The notes beneath the pieces were generated by a model. That model saw nothing but the letters and a program-made list of their open reading frames with translations. It did not search any database and was not told where the DNA came from. Made by a program: the position numbers and the translations under genes. This document shows positions 31,215 to 43,099 of a DNA stretch of 64,000 nucleotides, one piece after another; position 1 is the stretch's first letter; the number at the start of each line of letters is the position of its first letter. This DNA comes from Macrotis lagotis (taxonomy: Eukaryota > Chordata > Mammalia > Peramelemorphia > Peramelidae), in contig NC_133658.1 of NCBI RefSeq assembly GCF_037893015.1, positions 139,853,822 to 139,917,821 on the forward strand. Direction: 5' to 3'.

Positions 31215-31690
31215 TAAATTGGAGGGCATCTACTTTATTTTCAATTTTTTGTCACTATAAAAAGAGCTATAAATATTCTGATTCACATAGAACCTTTCTT
31301 TTTTTAATGGTTTATTTTTTGTAAGGCAATGGGGTTAAGTGATTTGCTAACACAGCTGGGTAATTAGTAAGTGTCTGAGATCGGATTTGAACTTAGGTCT
31401 TCCTGACTCCAGGGCCTGTGCCCTATTCACTGTGCCACCTAGCTGCCCTAAACCTTCTGTTTTTTGACATCCCAGTTGTGAGATCTCTATCAAAGAGTAT
31501 AAGTCACCTCTTCTTAATATAATTCCAAATTGCTTTCCAGAAAAGTCGGACTAATTCACAGTTCCACCAACAGTGTATTATTTTTTGCCAGTGTTTCCAC
31601 AATCCCTCTAATGTTGATTATTCTCATCTTTTATTATTTTTGTCAATTGGGTATCAGTCTCACTGATCCCAACCTTCTTATGAAATAATA
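31215..31690 (-). mobile_element. L1 ORF2 C-terminal fragment, interrupted
   Basis: Antisense: ttgtcactataaaaagagct on the left; ccaaattgctttccagaaaa and cacagttccaccaacagtgt on the right of a SINE. Confidence 0.75.
31301..31448 (-). mobile_element. WSINE1/Mar1-like SINE
   Basis: Antisense, inserted in the L1 fragment; gtaaggcaatggggttaagt to cactgtgccacctagctgccc. Confidence 0.85.
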
Positions 31691-32289
31691 GCAAATTTTT
31701 CATGCTAAGATTTTTCTAGCAATGCAGCACAAACTACTAATCATAAAGCATTACAAAGCTCTGAGCCATTCAAATTTTGTGTCAGTCAGTACCAATGACA
31801 ACTTGTGTGTGAGAGGTGGCATCAAAGATTTCATTAAAAAGATGGACAAGCAGAAAAGTAAATGGACTGACCATGCAGTGAAAGCAAGGGATACTAGATA
31901 GACAATCTGTGTTCTAAGCTAATTCCCATATAATATAAATATCATAGTATTTTAGAATTGAAAGTAGCCTCAGCAATAATCTAGTCCAACCCATATGCAA
32001 AAATGAACCTCCTCTATAATACACCTAAGTAGATATCTAACCTTTACTGGAAGACTTCTGGTATGACTTTTATTATATTTTTGGAACTTAGATGTCTATC
32101 TACAAATGCACAAAGCCCTGTGACAAGCAGTGGTAAATTCTCCTTTACAAGGGATTTTACTTTTGGATTACTGCAATGGTTGGAAGTTTTTCCTGATATC
32201 AAGTCTAAATTTGTCTTTTTATTATTTTCATTCATTGCTCCTATTTTTGCTCTAAAAGATCAAAGATAACAAGAACAATCCTTAATAAT

Positions 32290-32680
32290 AGCTAATTTAT
32301 AGCTCCTACCATGTACCACAAACTCTGATAAATGCTTTATAAATATTCTTTCATTTAATTCTAATAACAATTCTGGAAGATAGGTTATATTTTTTTTTAG
32401 GTTTTTTTGCAAGGCAAATGGGGTTAAGTGGCTTGCCCAAGGCCACACAGCTAGGTAATTATTAAGTGTCTGAGATTTGAACCCAGGTACTCCTGACTTC
32501 AGGGCCAGTGCTTTATCCACTGTGCCACCTATATTTTTATGCTCATTTTATAGATAAGGAAATGAAGGCAGACAGAGGTTAAGGGACTTGCTCAGGGTCA
32601 TACAGTATCTGAGGCTGAATTTAAGCTCAGACTTCCTGATTCTCATCCTCTGGCCACTGAGTCATTTAGCTGTCCTTCTT
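32290..32680 (-). mobile_element. MIR SINE, interrupted
   Basis: Antisense halves aataacaattctggaagata and cattttatagataaggaaat, agggacttgctcagggtcat; a WSINE1 copy lies between them. Confidence 0.7.
32388..32529 (-). mobile_element. WSINE1-like SINE
   Basis: Antisense copy close to the family consensus: gcaaggcaaatggggttaag to ccactgtgccacct. Confidence 0.88.
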
Positions 32681-32999
32681 CCATAGGATTGCCTCACAGC
32701 TATCATATCCTTAAGAAATACCATTCCTTCATCTGATTTTCAAATGAATGACATTTATTATTAAATGCTTACTGTTTGCAAAGCATTGTGCTAAGAATTG
32801 AGGAAAAGAGATAAAGAAAAAGTAAGAGTACCCTGCTCTCAAGGATTTCACATTCTCATGAGAGAGACAAATTTCTGTTTCATATAGAAAGTTTCAGTCA
32901 TAAGTTAGAGGCTTTCTATGATGCTTAGAGTGCATAGGTATAATAGATAATATTGTCTCTTATTTATTTTCATTTCCATTGATATAGAAATGTCAGGTT

Positions 33000-33640
33000 T
33001 TTTTGCCTTGCAAAAAAAGAAAAACAAAACAAAAATGGATAAACATTATTATAAGACCAGATGTACTATTCTTATTTTCATGTCATGTTTCTCTGAAGGT
33101 GGATTGCATCTTCCTTCATAAGTCCTAAACTTTTTATGTTTTTTAAATCAATCAGTTCATTTCCTACACCACAACAATATTCCAACCCAATCACATGCTA
33201 TCTAGAGGTTGTCTATGAGAGTATTTGACCCCCCCCCCCATTTTTTACATTTCTTTTATTCTTGGCTGCATGGGTTTAAGAAAATTTTAACATAAAATAA
33301 TTGAAATTATCCACTTTACACTTGAACATTACTCTCACTTTATAATATAGTTTAAGTTAAAGGTCTGATACTGCTGAATCAGCTTCCTTTAGGTTTTCCC
33401 TCTAGTTTTGTTGAAGTTCCTGAACTTTTGTCCTTTGCTATTATTTTTTCTAGTATTGCTATCCTCAAGGCTCCCAGGTTCAGGGCTTGGGCTGTCTCCA
33501 TCAGGATCTGAGGGAAGATGGATGTCAAGGTGATAGTGGTTTTTTGATTTGCCTGGCACATATTGCCTCTTATCCCTTCAAGGTCTTGTTGTTTCCCTAG
33601 ATTGTCTTGCTTGTCCTGTGGACAGCATTTGGGGATGAAT
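33000..33640. other. Intergenic stretch, nothing recognised
   Basis: No ORF with protein-like content, RNA gene or clear repeat; a C run (33229-33239) and AT-rich text only. Confidence 0.45.
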
Positions 33641-33645
33641 CCCTA

Positions 33646-33855
33646 GATCAATGGTGTCAAACTCAAATAGAAACAGGGGCTTTTAAACCATACATGAGAA
33701 TTCCTATGGACCATATATTAACTTAGAAAACCACACATGTTTATATATTTCTTTTTTATTAATACACCAACACATTAAAATCAAATAGAAATTGTATTTT
33801 AATTTGTATTTTAATTCAGTCCATGGGCCACATGTTCTACCACTCTGCCTTAGAT
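33646..33855. mobile_element. hAT-like DNA transposon fragment
   Basis: Begins atggtgtcaaactcaaatag and ends near gggccacatgttctacca, the pattern of a non-autonomous hAT element with GTGTCAAAC ends. A relative is at 62445-62610. Confidence 0.5.
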
Positions 33856-34589
33856 GATGGCTTTGAGGACTGGGTTAGTAGTAGAACAGATATGTTCTGG
33901 AGAATTTGATCACTCCCAGGATTCCCACAGCCATCTGACTTTTGGTGGCTGACAATTGGTCAGTAGCTCATGTTGGTGGTAATGAGGAAGGTGGACCCCC
34001 CTTTTCCATAATGATTACTTCCCTCAATGATGGCTATGAGAACTGAACTGGAAGCAGATAAAGTTTTGTTTTGACTTTTCTTTTTTGTTTTGCTTTGTTT
34101 TGTTTTGTTTTGGATGGAGGGGTATTGCTATTCCCAAGGAATTAAGGAATTTTTAACTTAAAAATAACACACTAAAAACCAAGACCATAGATGTCAACAC
34201 ATCATATGGCCTAGCTCAAGACCCTTTGCCATTCTAGTTACTTTTCCTTGAACATTCTCTAGCTTATCATCATTTTTCCTTCTTAAAGGGTAATGGTTAG
34301 CCCAGAACACAGAACCCCAGTGATCTAGAGAAATGCCCTAACTTATTGAATGAACCCTCTATGGAAGATTTACCCATAAAGGATAGGAAGAAGAGTTGAA
34401 CATAAGAAGAAGACATGGATGGATTTCAAGAGAGTAGGGGAATCAATGAAGGTTCAATCATTGACAGGATTGAAGATCCATCTTCTCTGCTCTTCTTCAC
34501 ACCCATCAATTTTGGTCTTTTTCCTTTCTTTCCCCAGTGGTAGAATCCACCTGTGTTATATCTCTGTCATGAGATTCAAACCATCAAGT

Positions 34590-34750
34590 CTCTCTCTCTT
34601 TTTTTTAAGGTTTTTGCAAGGCAAATGGGGTTAAGTGGCTTGCCCAAGGCCACACAGCTAGGTAATTATTAAGTGTCTGAGACTGGATTTGAACCCAGGT
34701 ACTCCTGACTCCAAGCCTGGTGCTTTATCCACTATGCCACCTAGCCGCCC
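34590..34750 (-). mobile_element. WSINE1-like SINE
   Basis: Antisense, near consensus; T run, aaggtttttgcaaggcaaat, to ccacctagccgcccc. Confidence 0.9.
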
Positions 34751-35189
34751 CAAAACCATCAAGTCTCAATTAAACCTGTGAAATCTAAGTTTATCTTGGC
34801 TTGTCATTGATGCTTTGTGCATTTGCAGAGATATCTTTGTGTTTGGCACAGAGAGGCACTTAATAAATGTTTAGTGATCGATTAGTTTTTAAAAGTTAGA
34901 AGTTCCATAATCTTTTATTCTTGAAACCACTACCACAATTTAGAGGGCAAGGTCATAGTTTTTATTTTGGGCTCTCTTTTAGGACCTATCTTCTGTGAAT
35001 TACTGGATATCTTTACTGCTATTCTTCATAGTGGGAGTCTTGCCAAGGGCAGCCTTCACCTTAGAGATTGTGCAGCAACCCACATGGAATCTTCTGCAGA
35101 TGCTGCTTTGGGAGAGGAGTTATGTAATAGAAAGATTAGCTCCCCCATTCAGAGAATGCTCAGGGCCTCAGTTTGGTTAGCCATCCTTT

Positions 35190-35836
35190 AATCAAAGGTC
35201 ACCTGCTTTGTGTCCAGTTCCTTATTACCACAAAAAGTGCTAAATTTATTAATTTTGTAGCATATATGGAAGTCTTTATCTTCTTGGAGTAGATGAGTGG
35301 GAGTTGTATCACTGGGTCTACCTCTTAGTCCCTTTCCCCATAATTTCAAATTGTTTTCCAGAATGTTTAGACTAACACATAGCTTCTCCAATTATCTATA
35401 AGTGTGACAGTCACCTTATAGCTCTTGCCACACTGATTATTTCCATAATCAGAATCCCAAATTTTGTCAGTCTTGCTGATATGCTGAGTATGAAATGAAA
35501 CCTCAGAATTATTTTTGAATTTCATTTTTCTTATTACTATTGATTTAGAGGAATCTTTCATATGGTTGTTCACAGTTTTGAATAATGTTCATGTCCTTTG
35601 ACAACTTTTTTTTTAAACTGGAGAATGACTTGTTCTGTGTTTGTGCTAATTCCTCAAACATATAACACATCACACCTTTACCAGAAATATTTGACATAAT
35701 GATGTTTTCACTGAACAATTTCTCTTCTTAACAAAGTTTCAGAAGTCTTTCAGTTTTATGTAATGAAAACCGTCTGTTTTCTCCTTCATATCTCCTAGTT
35801 TTTGATTAAGAATTTTGCCCCTAGACAGAGTTGTGA
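35190..35836 (-). mobile_element. Old L1 ORF2 C-terminal fragment
   Basis: Antisense: tggagtagatgagtgggagt, atcactgggtctacctctta, caaattgttttccagaatgt, in L1 order but much diverged. Confidence 0.6.
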
Positions 35837-35852
35837 AAGTTAGCCCCCTCCA

Positions 35853-36193
35853 GGCAATGATCAGCCTTGATGGACTCACTCATTCCATCAGTGCAACAAT
35901 CGGACAATTTGGGGCTGTCTACAATGGAGAATACCATCTGTATCCAGAGAAACAACTGTGGAATTTGACAAAGACCAAGGATTGTTACCTTTAATTTAAG
36001 AAAAAAAACTGGTATCTTATTGTCTGAACTTGCTATCTCTTATACTTTGTTTCTTCCTTAAGGATATGATTTCTCTCTCATCACACTCAATTTGAATCAA
36101 TGTACAACATGTAAACAATGTAAAGACTGACAAATTACTTTCTGTGGGGGAAAATTGTAAAACTCAAAATAAATAAAATCTTTAATAAAAAAA
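35853..36193 (+). mobile_element. 5'-truncated L1 3' end
   Basis: About 340 bases of L1 3' UTR (gcaatgatcagccttgatgg, atctgtatccagagaaacaa) ending in an A-rich tail with AATAAA. Flanked by target-site duplications AGTTAGCCCCCTCCA, left 35838-35852 and right 36194-36208. Confidence 0.88.
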
Positions 36194-36836
36194 AGTTAGC
36201 CCCCTCCAAACAAAGGGAAGAGAAGAAGGCCCAGTATCAAATCTGATTGAGAGAGATAGAGGTAGGGTTGAGATGAGGATGAGTACCCAGTTAATAGACA
36301 AAGAACAATCATTGAGGTCAGATAACTGATGATACAGTGTCATAGATACTAAGGAAGCAGAAATTATCTAAGAGGTAATATTTGGTCCATAGTAATCAAT
36401 GTTATCCAAAAGAAGAAAAGGTCAGTTTTAAAAACTGGTGTTGGGTTTAGTAGAATTTTGGTGACCTTGGAGAAGGCTCTTTCATTAGGTTTTCCAACCA
36501 CATTGCAGGAATCTGGCATAGTGAATATGTAGTGAATTAAAAAAAATCCTTCTGAAAGATAGAATTTCTGGGTAAACTATAATCAAATATATCAGCCATG
36601 GCTAGCAAACAGTTAACAAAAAGGGCTCATTGTCCTCTCAAAGACCAAAGAGGAATTTTGGCCACTTCTGATGTTTCTGTGCCTTTGGAAGAGTAGATGT
36701 TGTAGCAAACAGAAATCAAATCTGATTGGTTAACAGTCACTGAGAAGAATTAATGTTATAATGAGAGGTGGACCTATTCTAATAACAGCTAGTGGGCTAT
36801 GACTTTGACAACTTCATTTTCTTTCAAATTACCCCC

Positions 36837-37703
36837 ACTAAATATGAAAGGACAGAAAGGACAATGATCAATGTTGAAGGGATGTAGGTAATCTGGGACA
36901 CTAATACATTGTTGGTGGAGCTGTGAACTCATCCAACCTTTTTGGAAAGCAATTTGGATATGCTCAAAAGGCAACAAAAATGTGCATACCCTTTGATCCA
37001 GCAATACCACTACTAGATCTATACCCTGAAGAAATGATGAAAAAGGGTAAAGACATCACTTATGCAAAACACATCACTTATACAAAATATTCATAGTAGC
37101 CCTGTTTGTGGTGGCAAAGAATTGGAAATTAAGTGAATGTCCTACAATTGGGGAATGATTGCTTAACAAACTGTGGTATATGTATGTCATGGAACACTAT
37201 TGTGCTATTAGAAGCTAGAAGGGATGAGAATTCAGGGAAGCCTGGAAGGATCTGCATGAACTGATTTTGAGCAAAATGAGCAGAACCAGAAGAACACTGT
37301 ACACCCTAACAGCAGCACAGGGGTGATGATCAACCTTAATGGACTTGCTCATTCCATCAGTGCAATGATCAGGCACAATTTTGGGCTGTCTGCAGTGGAA
37401 AATACCATCTATATCTAGAGAACAAATTGTGGAGTTTGAACAAAGACCAAAGACTATTACCTTTAATTAAAAAAATTATCTTATTATTTAATCTTGCTAT
37501 CTCTTTTATTTATTTTTCTTCTTAAGGATATGATTTCTCTCTCAGCACATTCAATTTGGATCAATGTATATATAGCATGAAAACAATGTAAAGACTGATA
37601 GACTGCCTTCTGTGGGAGGGGGAGAGGGAGGGAAGCAAGATTAGGGGAAAAATTGTAAAATTCAAAATAAATAAAATCTTTTTTAAAATAATAATAAAAA
37701 AGC
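36837..37703 (+). mobile_element. 5'-truncated L1, ORF2 C terminus plus 3' UTR
   Basis: Begins in the ORF2 end (aactcatccaacctttttgg, cctttgatccagcaatacca) and runs to an A-rich tail. Target-site duplications CAAATTACCCCC at 36825-36836 and 37704-37715. Confidence 0.9.
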
Positions 37704-37729
37704 CAAATTACCCCCCGCCTAGGAAGGGC

Positions 37730-37880
37730 AACCAAATGATGTGATGGATAGAGCATCAGTCCTAGAATCAGGAGGACATGAGTTCAAATCTAGCCTCACT
37801 TGACTTGACATCACCTCCATGATGTCATGGTTTTCTTCTGATGTTCTGGTCTTCTCCTAGGGCAATCTAATCAAAGAGTT
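37730..37880 (+). mobile_element. Mar1-type SINE, internally deleted
   Basis: gtgatggatagagcatcagt head joined to a catcacctccatgatgtcat 3' end, lacking the middle of the element. Confidence 0.6.
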
Positions 37881-37999
37881 TATTCCTGGATCCTGCACAG
37901 GTTCAATACTGAAGTCTCTCTAAGATTGATGTAGATCAACAGGATGAAGCATATCATTTGACCTTGAAGAAAAAGTAGATTAAAATGTAGGTGGGAATT

Positions 38000-38850
38000 T
38001 TTTTAAAATACAGTACAACATAGATAATGTCAATTTGTGATTTTCTATATCCATATGTGCCCAATTGTAATAATTTCTGACTTTGATATCACTGGTCTTG
38101 ATGACCTCCAAGTTCCTTTCCAGTTTTAAATCTAAGTTCCTGATTTTATGATTCTCCCCCAAAGCACTGGCTGCTAGCCACAGGAAACCTTGTCTCAATT
38201 CAGAGTTTCCAGAGCAACAGTAATCAAAGTCCCCTTGTTGTCCCTTGGGGATACCAGTCTAGCAGACAAGAATTGCTGCTGAATAAATGAGATCAGAAAG
38301 AGAGGGAAAGAAAGGAGAAGAAGGCAAGGGGAAAGTCAACAGATAGGAAGAAGTAAGAGGAAAATCAGTAAGGTGGACTCTGAGGAGGATGACCTTGGAT
38401 AAGATACCTGTTTGCTTTTGGCCTGTTCGACTCTGACCAAGGAGGCTAAACAGGTAGGGAAGCCCCAAGCAAGCTTCTCTCTCTAACAAATAGAATGTGT
38501 TTCTTTGGGCTAATTCTTCAGGCTGCCAAGATGGTGAAATAGGAGTGGAGGGTTTCTTTTTTTGGTCCCAGAATTTTAAACAGATGGGGCAAAAAGACTA
38601 CACTTAGTCTTTGTACCTAGCAATTAAACACTAATTCCATGTCCTTTGTCCTACTCTCCTCTGCTCATCGGATGAAGGAAAGCAAGATGATTTGAGAAGG
38701 GGGAAGAGAAGCATTTGAGGTTAAGGTTGGGGCTGCAGCCACAATATGACTGGAGGATGGCATCCAGTGATTCAGAGAACAGAGTCCTGGTCCATTTCCC
38801 ATTGTGTGGCTAGGAAATTTGTCCACTTCCTAGTCATACTGTTGAATAAG
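38000..38850. other. Intergenic stretch, nothing recognised
   Basis: No gene and no clear repeat; cctccaagttcctttccagt at about 38105 may be a MIR end. Confidence 0.4.
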
Positions 38851-38854
38851 GGAC

Positions 38855-38879
38855 TGATGATGATGATGATGATGATGAT
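38855..38879. repeat. (GAT)n microsatellite
   Basis: Eight tandem TGA/GAT units followed by TAAT-rich decay. Confidence 0.9.
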
Positions 38880-38884
38880 AATTA

Positions 38885-39175
38885 TAATAATAGCAGCTAA
38901 CATTTATTAAGAACTTATGCTTTGATATGCTGTTTTACAATTATGCAATTATATATTCAATTATGTCTCATTTAATTCTTACAACATCCATATAAGATAG
39001 GTGCTATTATTCCCATTTTACAGAGGAAGAAACTGAAGGTTTCTTGCCCAGGGTTATATAACTAGTAAGTTATATAAATGACTTGCCCAGGGTCATATAA
39101 CTAGTAAGTATCTGAATTTGGATTTGAATTCAGGTCACCATGACACCAGACCCAGTGCTCTCTTCATTGGGTAGT
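38885..39175 (-). mobile_element. MIR SINE with internal duplication
   Basis: Antisense: cccattttacagaggaagaa, then a tandem duplication of about 36 bases in which tgcccagggttatataacta and tgcccagggtcatataacta each precede gtaagt. Confidence 0.75.
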
Positions 39176-39534
39176 ACTGCTTAAAAAATTTTAGTCTGGT
39201 CTCTTAACTAGAAAGAATTGAGCTAGAATGTCACCTTTAACCAAAATGTCAGCACATACCATCATGTAGCATTGTTGGGGCAATCATGATGCTTCATTTT
39301 CTTATATAAGAGATTAGACATGTTGATAATCCTGTCATCCTGCCCATGGCCCTTTTCCAGTGTCCTAGGACAGGTCAGCACCATCCTGTACTCTTGGTTG
39401 ACTTCATTCCAGTCTATAATTCATCTCCATTCTCCTTTGCTCCCCATTCTTTAGTCTTTGCTTGATATAAGGGGACTGGGGCACATATTTGGGGAGGATA
39501 GATATTCTTTTTTGCAATTTCAATGAAAATAGCT

Positions 39535-39915
39535 TGGAGATGTAATAGAGTGCTGCCTTTGGAATCAAGAGCTCAGGGCAGCTAGGTGGTGCAGTGGATA
39601 GAACACTGGCCCTGGAATCAGGAGGACCTAAATTCAAATGTGACCTCAGACACCTAGTAATTACCTAGCCATGTGACCTTGGGCAAGTCACTTAATCCCA
39701 TTGCCTTGCAAAAACCAAAAAAAAAAAAAGATCAGAGTTCAAATCCTATCTCAGACATGAGCTCTGTGACCCTGGGCAGGTCCTTTGATCTCTCCAAACC
39801 ATAGTTTCATCAACTGTAAAATGGGGATAATAATCCTGCAGTACAGTTGTGAGGATCAAATGAAATAATACTTACAAAGTGCTTAGCACCATTTAAATAA
39901 AATACTATTATGATT
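39535..39915 (+). mobile_element. MIR SINE, interrupted
   Basis: gtgctgcctttggaatcaag, then after a WSINE1 copy gttcaaatcctatctcagac, tgtgaccctgggcaggtcct, tcatcaactgtaaaatgggg and caaagtgcttagcaccattt: almost a full MIR. Confidence 0.78.
39577..39731 (+). mobile_element. WSINE1/Mar1-like SINE
   Basis: Sense copy, gggcagctaggtggtgcagt to gccttgcaaaaacc and an A run, inserted in the MIR. Confidence 0.88.
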
Positions 39916-40284
39916 TTTTAGTGTTTATTATACAGAAAAGAGTATAGTTGTCAGTAAGGTATAGTAAAAAGAGACTGGATTTGGCGTAGAAGATGGGTTT
40001 GGGCCTCTGACTGTCCGACTCAGTGAACTGCATTAGGGTGTTGGATAGAAGGGTTGGGTAAACTTGAAGGTGCTATGAAAATGAATTATCATGATTGCCC
40101 CTAATGATGCTGCATGATGGTTTGTGCTGACATTTTGGTCAAAGTTAACATTATAGTTCAATTCTTTCTCATTAAGAGTCCAGACTAAAATTCTATACCT
40201 ATGCTGTCTCCCAGGCTAGGGGGAGGTTTGGCTGCCATTGAACTATCTCTTTGCCTGTGCCAAGAAGGAATTTTTATTTGTTTG

Positions 40285-40432
40285 TTTAGATTTTGCAAGG
40301 CAATGGGGTTAAGTGGCTTGCCCAAGGCCACACGGCTAGGTAATTATTAAGTGTCTGAGGTCGGATTGGAACCCAAGTACTGCTGACTCCAAGGTCGGTG
40401 TTCTACCCACTGCACCACCTAGCCACCCCCAA
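40285..40432 (-). mobile_element. WSINE1-like SINE
   Basis: Antisense, gcaaggcaatggggttaagt to ctgcaccacctagccaccc. Confidence 0.88.
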
Positions 40433-40557
40433 GAAGGAAATGTTTCTAAGGCAAACTAAGGGTGTATATAGAATGATAGAATCACAAAGTTGAAAGAGAA
40501 ATGAAAGATTAGCAAGCTGTCTAGCCACTGACCTGAAACTTTTTAGAAGATCTAAGG

Positions 40558-41358
40558 TGTGGGTACCCAACCTTTTAGTTCTTCTGACTTGCATTGCCCA
40601 CCAAAAACTTGTTAAGGGCTGCATATAAAATTTAATACTTATTCATGACTACAATATAACCTATATTACCAATGAGCATAATAATAAAATGCAATGATTT
40701 AATAAAGTATAATAAAATACAATAAAGTATGTTAAAATATGAATATAATAAAATATTTACTTTTTAAACAAAGAATAAGATATATGATTTTAATTTATAG
40801 AATTTAATATTTATGAGTACAATGAAACTCATATTATCAATGAGCATAATAATAAAATATAATACTGCAATAAAGTATAATATTAAAAATGAGTATAGTA
40901 ATAAAACATTTACTTTTTAAACAAAAATATGAACATGCTCTTTTTTTTAATTTTCAACAATCATTTTTGGGTAAGCTTTTGAATTCCACATTTTTCTCCC
41001 TCTTTTCCTCCCTTCCCTCCCTCCTCCCCATGACAGAGAGTAAGTAATCTAATATAGGTTATACATGTATAACTATAATATACTCTTTTTAATGTGTTAA
41101 AATAAAGATCCTATTTCTTATATGTATATCTTTTGTAAACAAAAAACAAAAAAACTCAGCAGTCTGTGAGACTGCACAATGTTAGGTGAAAAAGTTGAGC
41201 CATATTAGTTGAGTTAAGCTAGTCTGTGATGTTGCAACTTTGGCACTTGTGCTCCTCTGTTTTTTTCATTTTTCCCATTATGCAACAAGAGTCGCATGAA
41301 TGGGCTTTGAGGACCACATGCAGCCTGCAGGTCACAAGCCAAGGGCTGGACACACCTG
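40558..41358. mobile_element. hAT-like non-autonomous DNA transposon
   Basis: About 800 bases between 8-bp direct repeats ATCTAAGG (40550-40557 and 41359-41366), the hAT target-site size. Ends are imperfect inverted repeats: left TGTGGGTACCCAACC, right (reversed) CAGGTGTGTCCAGCCC. No transposase ORF. The interior has a diverged tandem repeat of about 150 bases (40625-40767 and 40795-40930) and a stretch at 40945-41090 that looks like antisense L1 3' UTR. Confidence 0.65.
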
Positions 41359-41549
41359 ATCTAAGGCGAGCCAGATCTAGCCTATTGTCACCACAGTTTG
41401 CCTGAAAGAGACCCTGTCTAGGAATCAGGAGACATGAGTTCTATCTTTGATTTTGCCTCTAAGCCTTTAGAAAACTGAGAAAAATCAACTTTGCTGAGTC
41501 TTTGCCTGCCAAGAGAGGGAACTGGACTAGCTATCAGCCGACCTTCATA

Positions 41550-41770
41550 GAGTGCTTTTTGAATTTCAGATTGATTTATATCCATTATCTCTTTTGAAAA
41601 CTCCATGGGGTGCATAGTGTTGGCATTATCCACATTTTTATAGACACCAAAATGGAGGCACAGTGAAATTCTCACAGTTAATAAAGTAGGAGAGTCATGA
41701 CTGAAATCCAGGTCCTCTGAGTCCAAATCTGATATTCCATCTACTGCTCCACAGCTACCTCCTTTGAGAT
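41550..41770 (-). mobile_element. MIR-like SINE
   Basis: Antisense decayed MIR: aaaatggaggcacagtgaaa, tcatgactgaaatccaggtc, tctactgctccacagctacc. Confidence 0.55.
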
Positions 41771-42074
41771 TCCTTTCAGCTCTAATATTTTAGGAGTATA
41801 ATAGTCTAAGTTGTTCATCTGCTGAGAATCTTAGGGAAGGGAGAGTGAGATTGGGGGGGGTTTGGCTCCATAACATTTTTTGAAACAGAAAATCTATTTC
41901 ATATAGACAATGAGGGAGCTTCCAGGGGTCCAGGACCACAGTGGTCCTCTAAGCTTGACAGGTCAATTAATTGAGGGTGGGGATGGAGAAATTCTATGAA
42001 ATGTATCTTTTCCATTAGCGTTTTCTCTTCCCAGGCATCTGGAGTCCTGACTCTCTTCCAGAGAGGACCCAGTT

Positions 42075-42344
42075 ATGAATCTCACTGGTGAGCCAGAGAC
42101 TAGAAGATGGGAGCTCCCTGCAGTGGCAGCAATAGCCATCTTTTGCCTAGTATGTCTGCTCTACCTGTTGGCCCTCCTATATACTCTCTGCTGTCAGCAG
42201 TGGGACCCTTCTGGACCTTCCGGAGACCAGCTCTATGAAGAAAATGAAGAGGCCACCTTCCATCCCTCATCTCCTCTTTGTAATGCCTCTGGTTGTCACC
42301 CCGATATTGTTGGCTCAAGAAATGCTTCTAGCCAGACATTCTAA
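42075..42344 (+). CDS. Unrecognised 89-aa single-pass membrane protein ORF
   Basis: I do not recognise a family. The ATG has G at -3 and lies 41 bases after a good splice acceptor (pyrimidine run then CTTCCCAG, ending at 42033), so it could open the last exon of a short gene. The protein has a short N-terminal tail with a basic RRW just before the membrane, one strongly hydrophobic segment at about residues 16-38 (VAAIAIFCLVCLLYLLALLY), a following CC pair (possible palmitoylation) and an acidic tail (YEENEEATF). Possible N-glycosylation sequons are NLT at residue 2 and NAS at residues 70 and 83. The tail runs up to a dispersed repeat, so its last residues may be recent. Against it: a GT donor (CTG|GTGAGC) follows the ATG by 13 bases, so this could instead be a non-coding exon with a chance ORF. 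No other gene is seen within 18 kb. Confidence 0.45.
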   Translation: MNLTGEPETRRWELPAVAAIAIFCLVCLLYLLALLYTLCCQQWDPSGPSGDQLYEENEEATFHPSSPLCNASGCHPDIVGSRNASSQTF

Positions 42345-42480
42345 GGCTGTACATAGAATGATAGAACTACAAAGTCAAAAGGGAGCTCGGAGATCATCTA
42401 ATCCAACTCATACCCAATGCATGAGACCTCTCTTCCTGACTTCCCTGAAATGGTCATCTGTTAGACTCCTTAAAGCTCTG
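42345..42480. repeat. Dispersed repeat after the small membrane-protein ORF
   Basis: gaatgatagaactacaaagt and ggagatcatctaatccaact recur in diverged form at 40461 and 31935. It begins right at the ORF's stop codon. Confidence 0.6.
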
Positions 42481-42540
42481 CTGTCCCACAGTCATAGAAT
42501 CCCACATGAAGTTTACCTGATCCTTGGAAAAGATAGAAAT

Positions 42541-42588
42541 GTATGTGTGTGTGTATGTGTGTGTGTGTGTGCGTGTGTGTGTGTGTGT
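42541..42588. repeat. (GT)n microsatellite
   Basis: GT run with two single-base interruptions (a TATG and a GCG). Confidence 0.93.
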
Positions 42589-42652
42589 TTTGTGGGTATT
42601 ATTCACTGTTAGAGAAGAATATAGTCCAAAATTATAGAGGGGAAAATGAGGG

Positions 42653-42818
42653 AGGGGTGGCTAGGTGGCGTAGTGGATAAAGCACCAGCCTTGGAGTCAG
42701 GAGTACCTGAGTTCAAATCCAACCTCAGACACTTAATAATTACCTAGCTGTGTGGCCTTGGGCAAGCCACTTAACCCCATTTGCCTTGCAAAAACCTAAC
42801 CCCCCCCCCAAAAAAAAG
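42653..42818 (+). mobile_element. WSINE1-like SINE
   Basis: Sense copy: ggggtggctaggtggcgtag to tttgccttgcaaaaaccta, followed by C and A runs. Confidence 0.9.
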
Positions 42819-43099
42819 AAAATGAGGGAGAAGCTGGGAAAGAATAGTTGCCCTTGGGGCAATTACCTGCAGGTGTTCATACTAGATTATGAGACTCCTG
42901 GAAGACCAATAGAAAGTGGCTACAGAAATCAGATGACCTTGACAGAGTTGGGAGGGAGAGAGAGAATAGAGCCACAGTTTCTATGCCTATGTTCCCTTGA
43001 AAGAAGAATCAAGGACATCAGCTCCAAGGAGAACTTAAAAAAATTCCCTAGGAGAAAATTCCAAGGCATCATGTGGAATGACAGGGAAATTCTGCCTCT

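Noticed and set aside
42235-42612. 125-codon ORF overlapping the small membrane-protein ORF
   Set aside because: It runs through a dispersed repeat and the (GT)n tract; the overlapping frame has the clean membrane segment.
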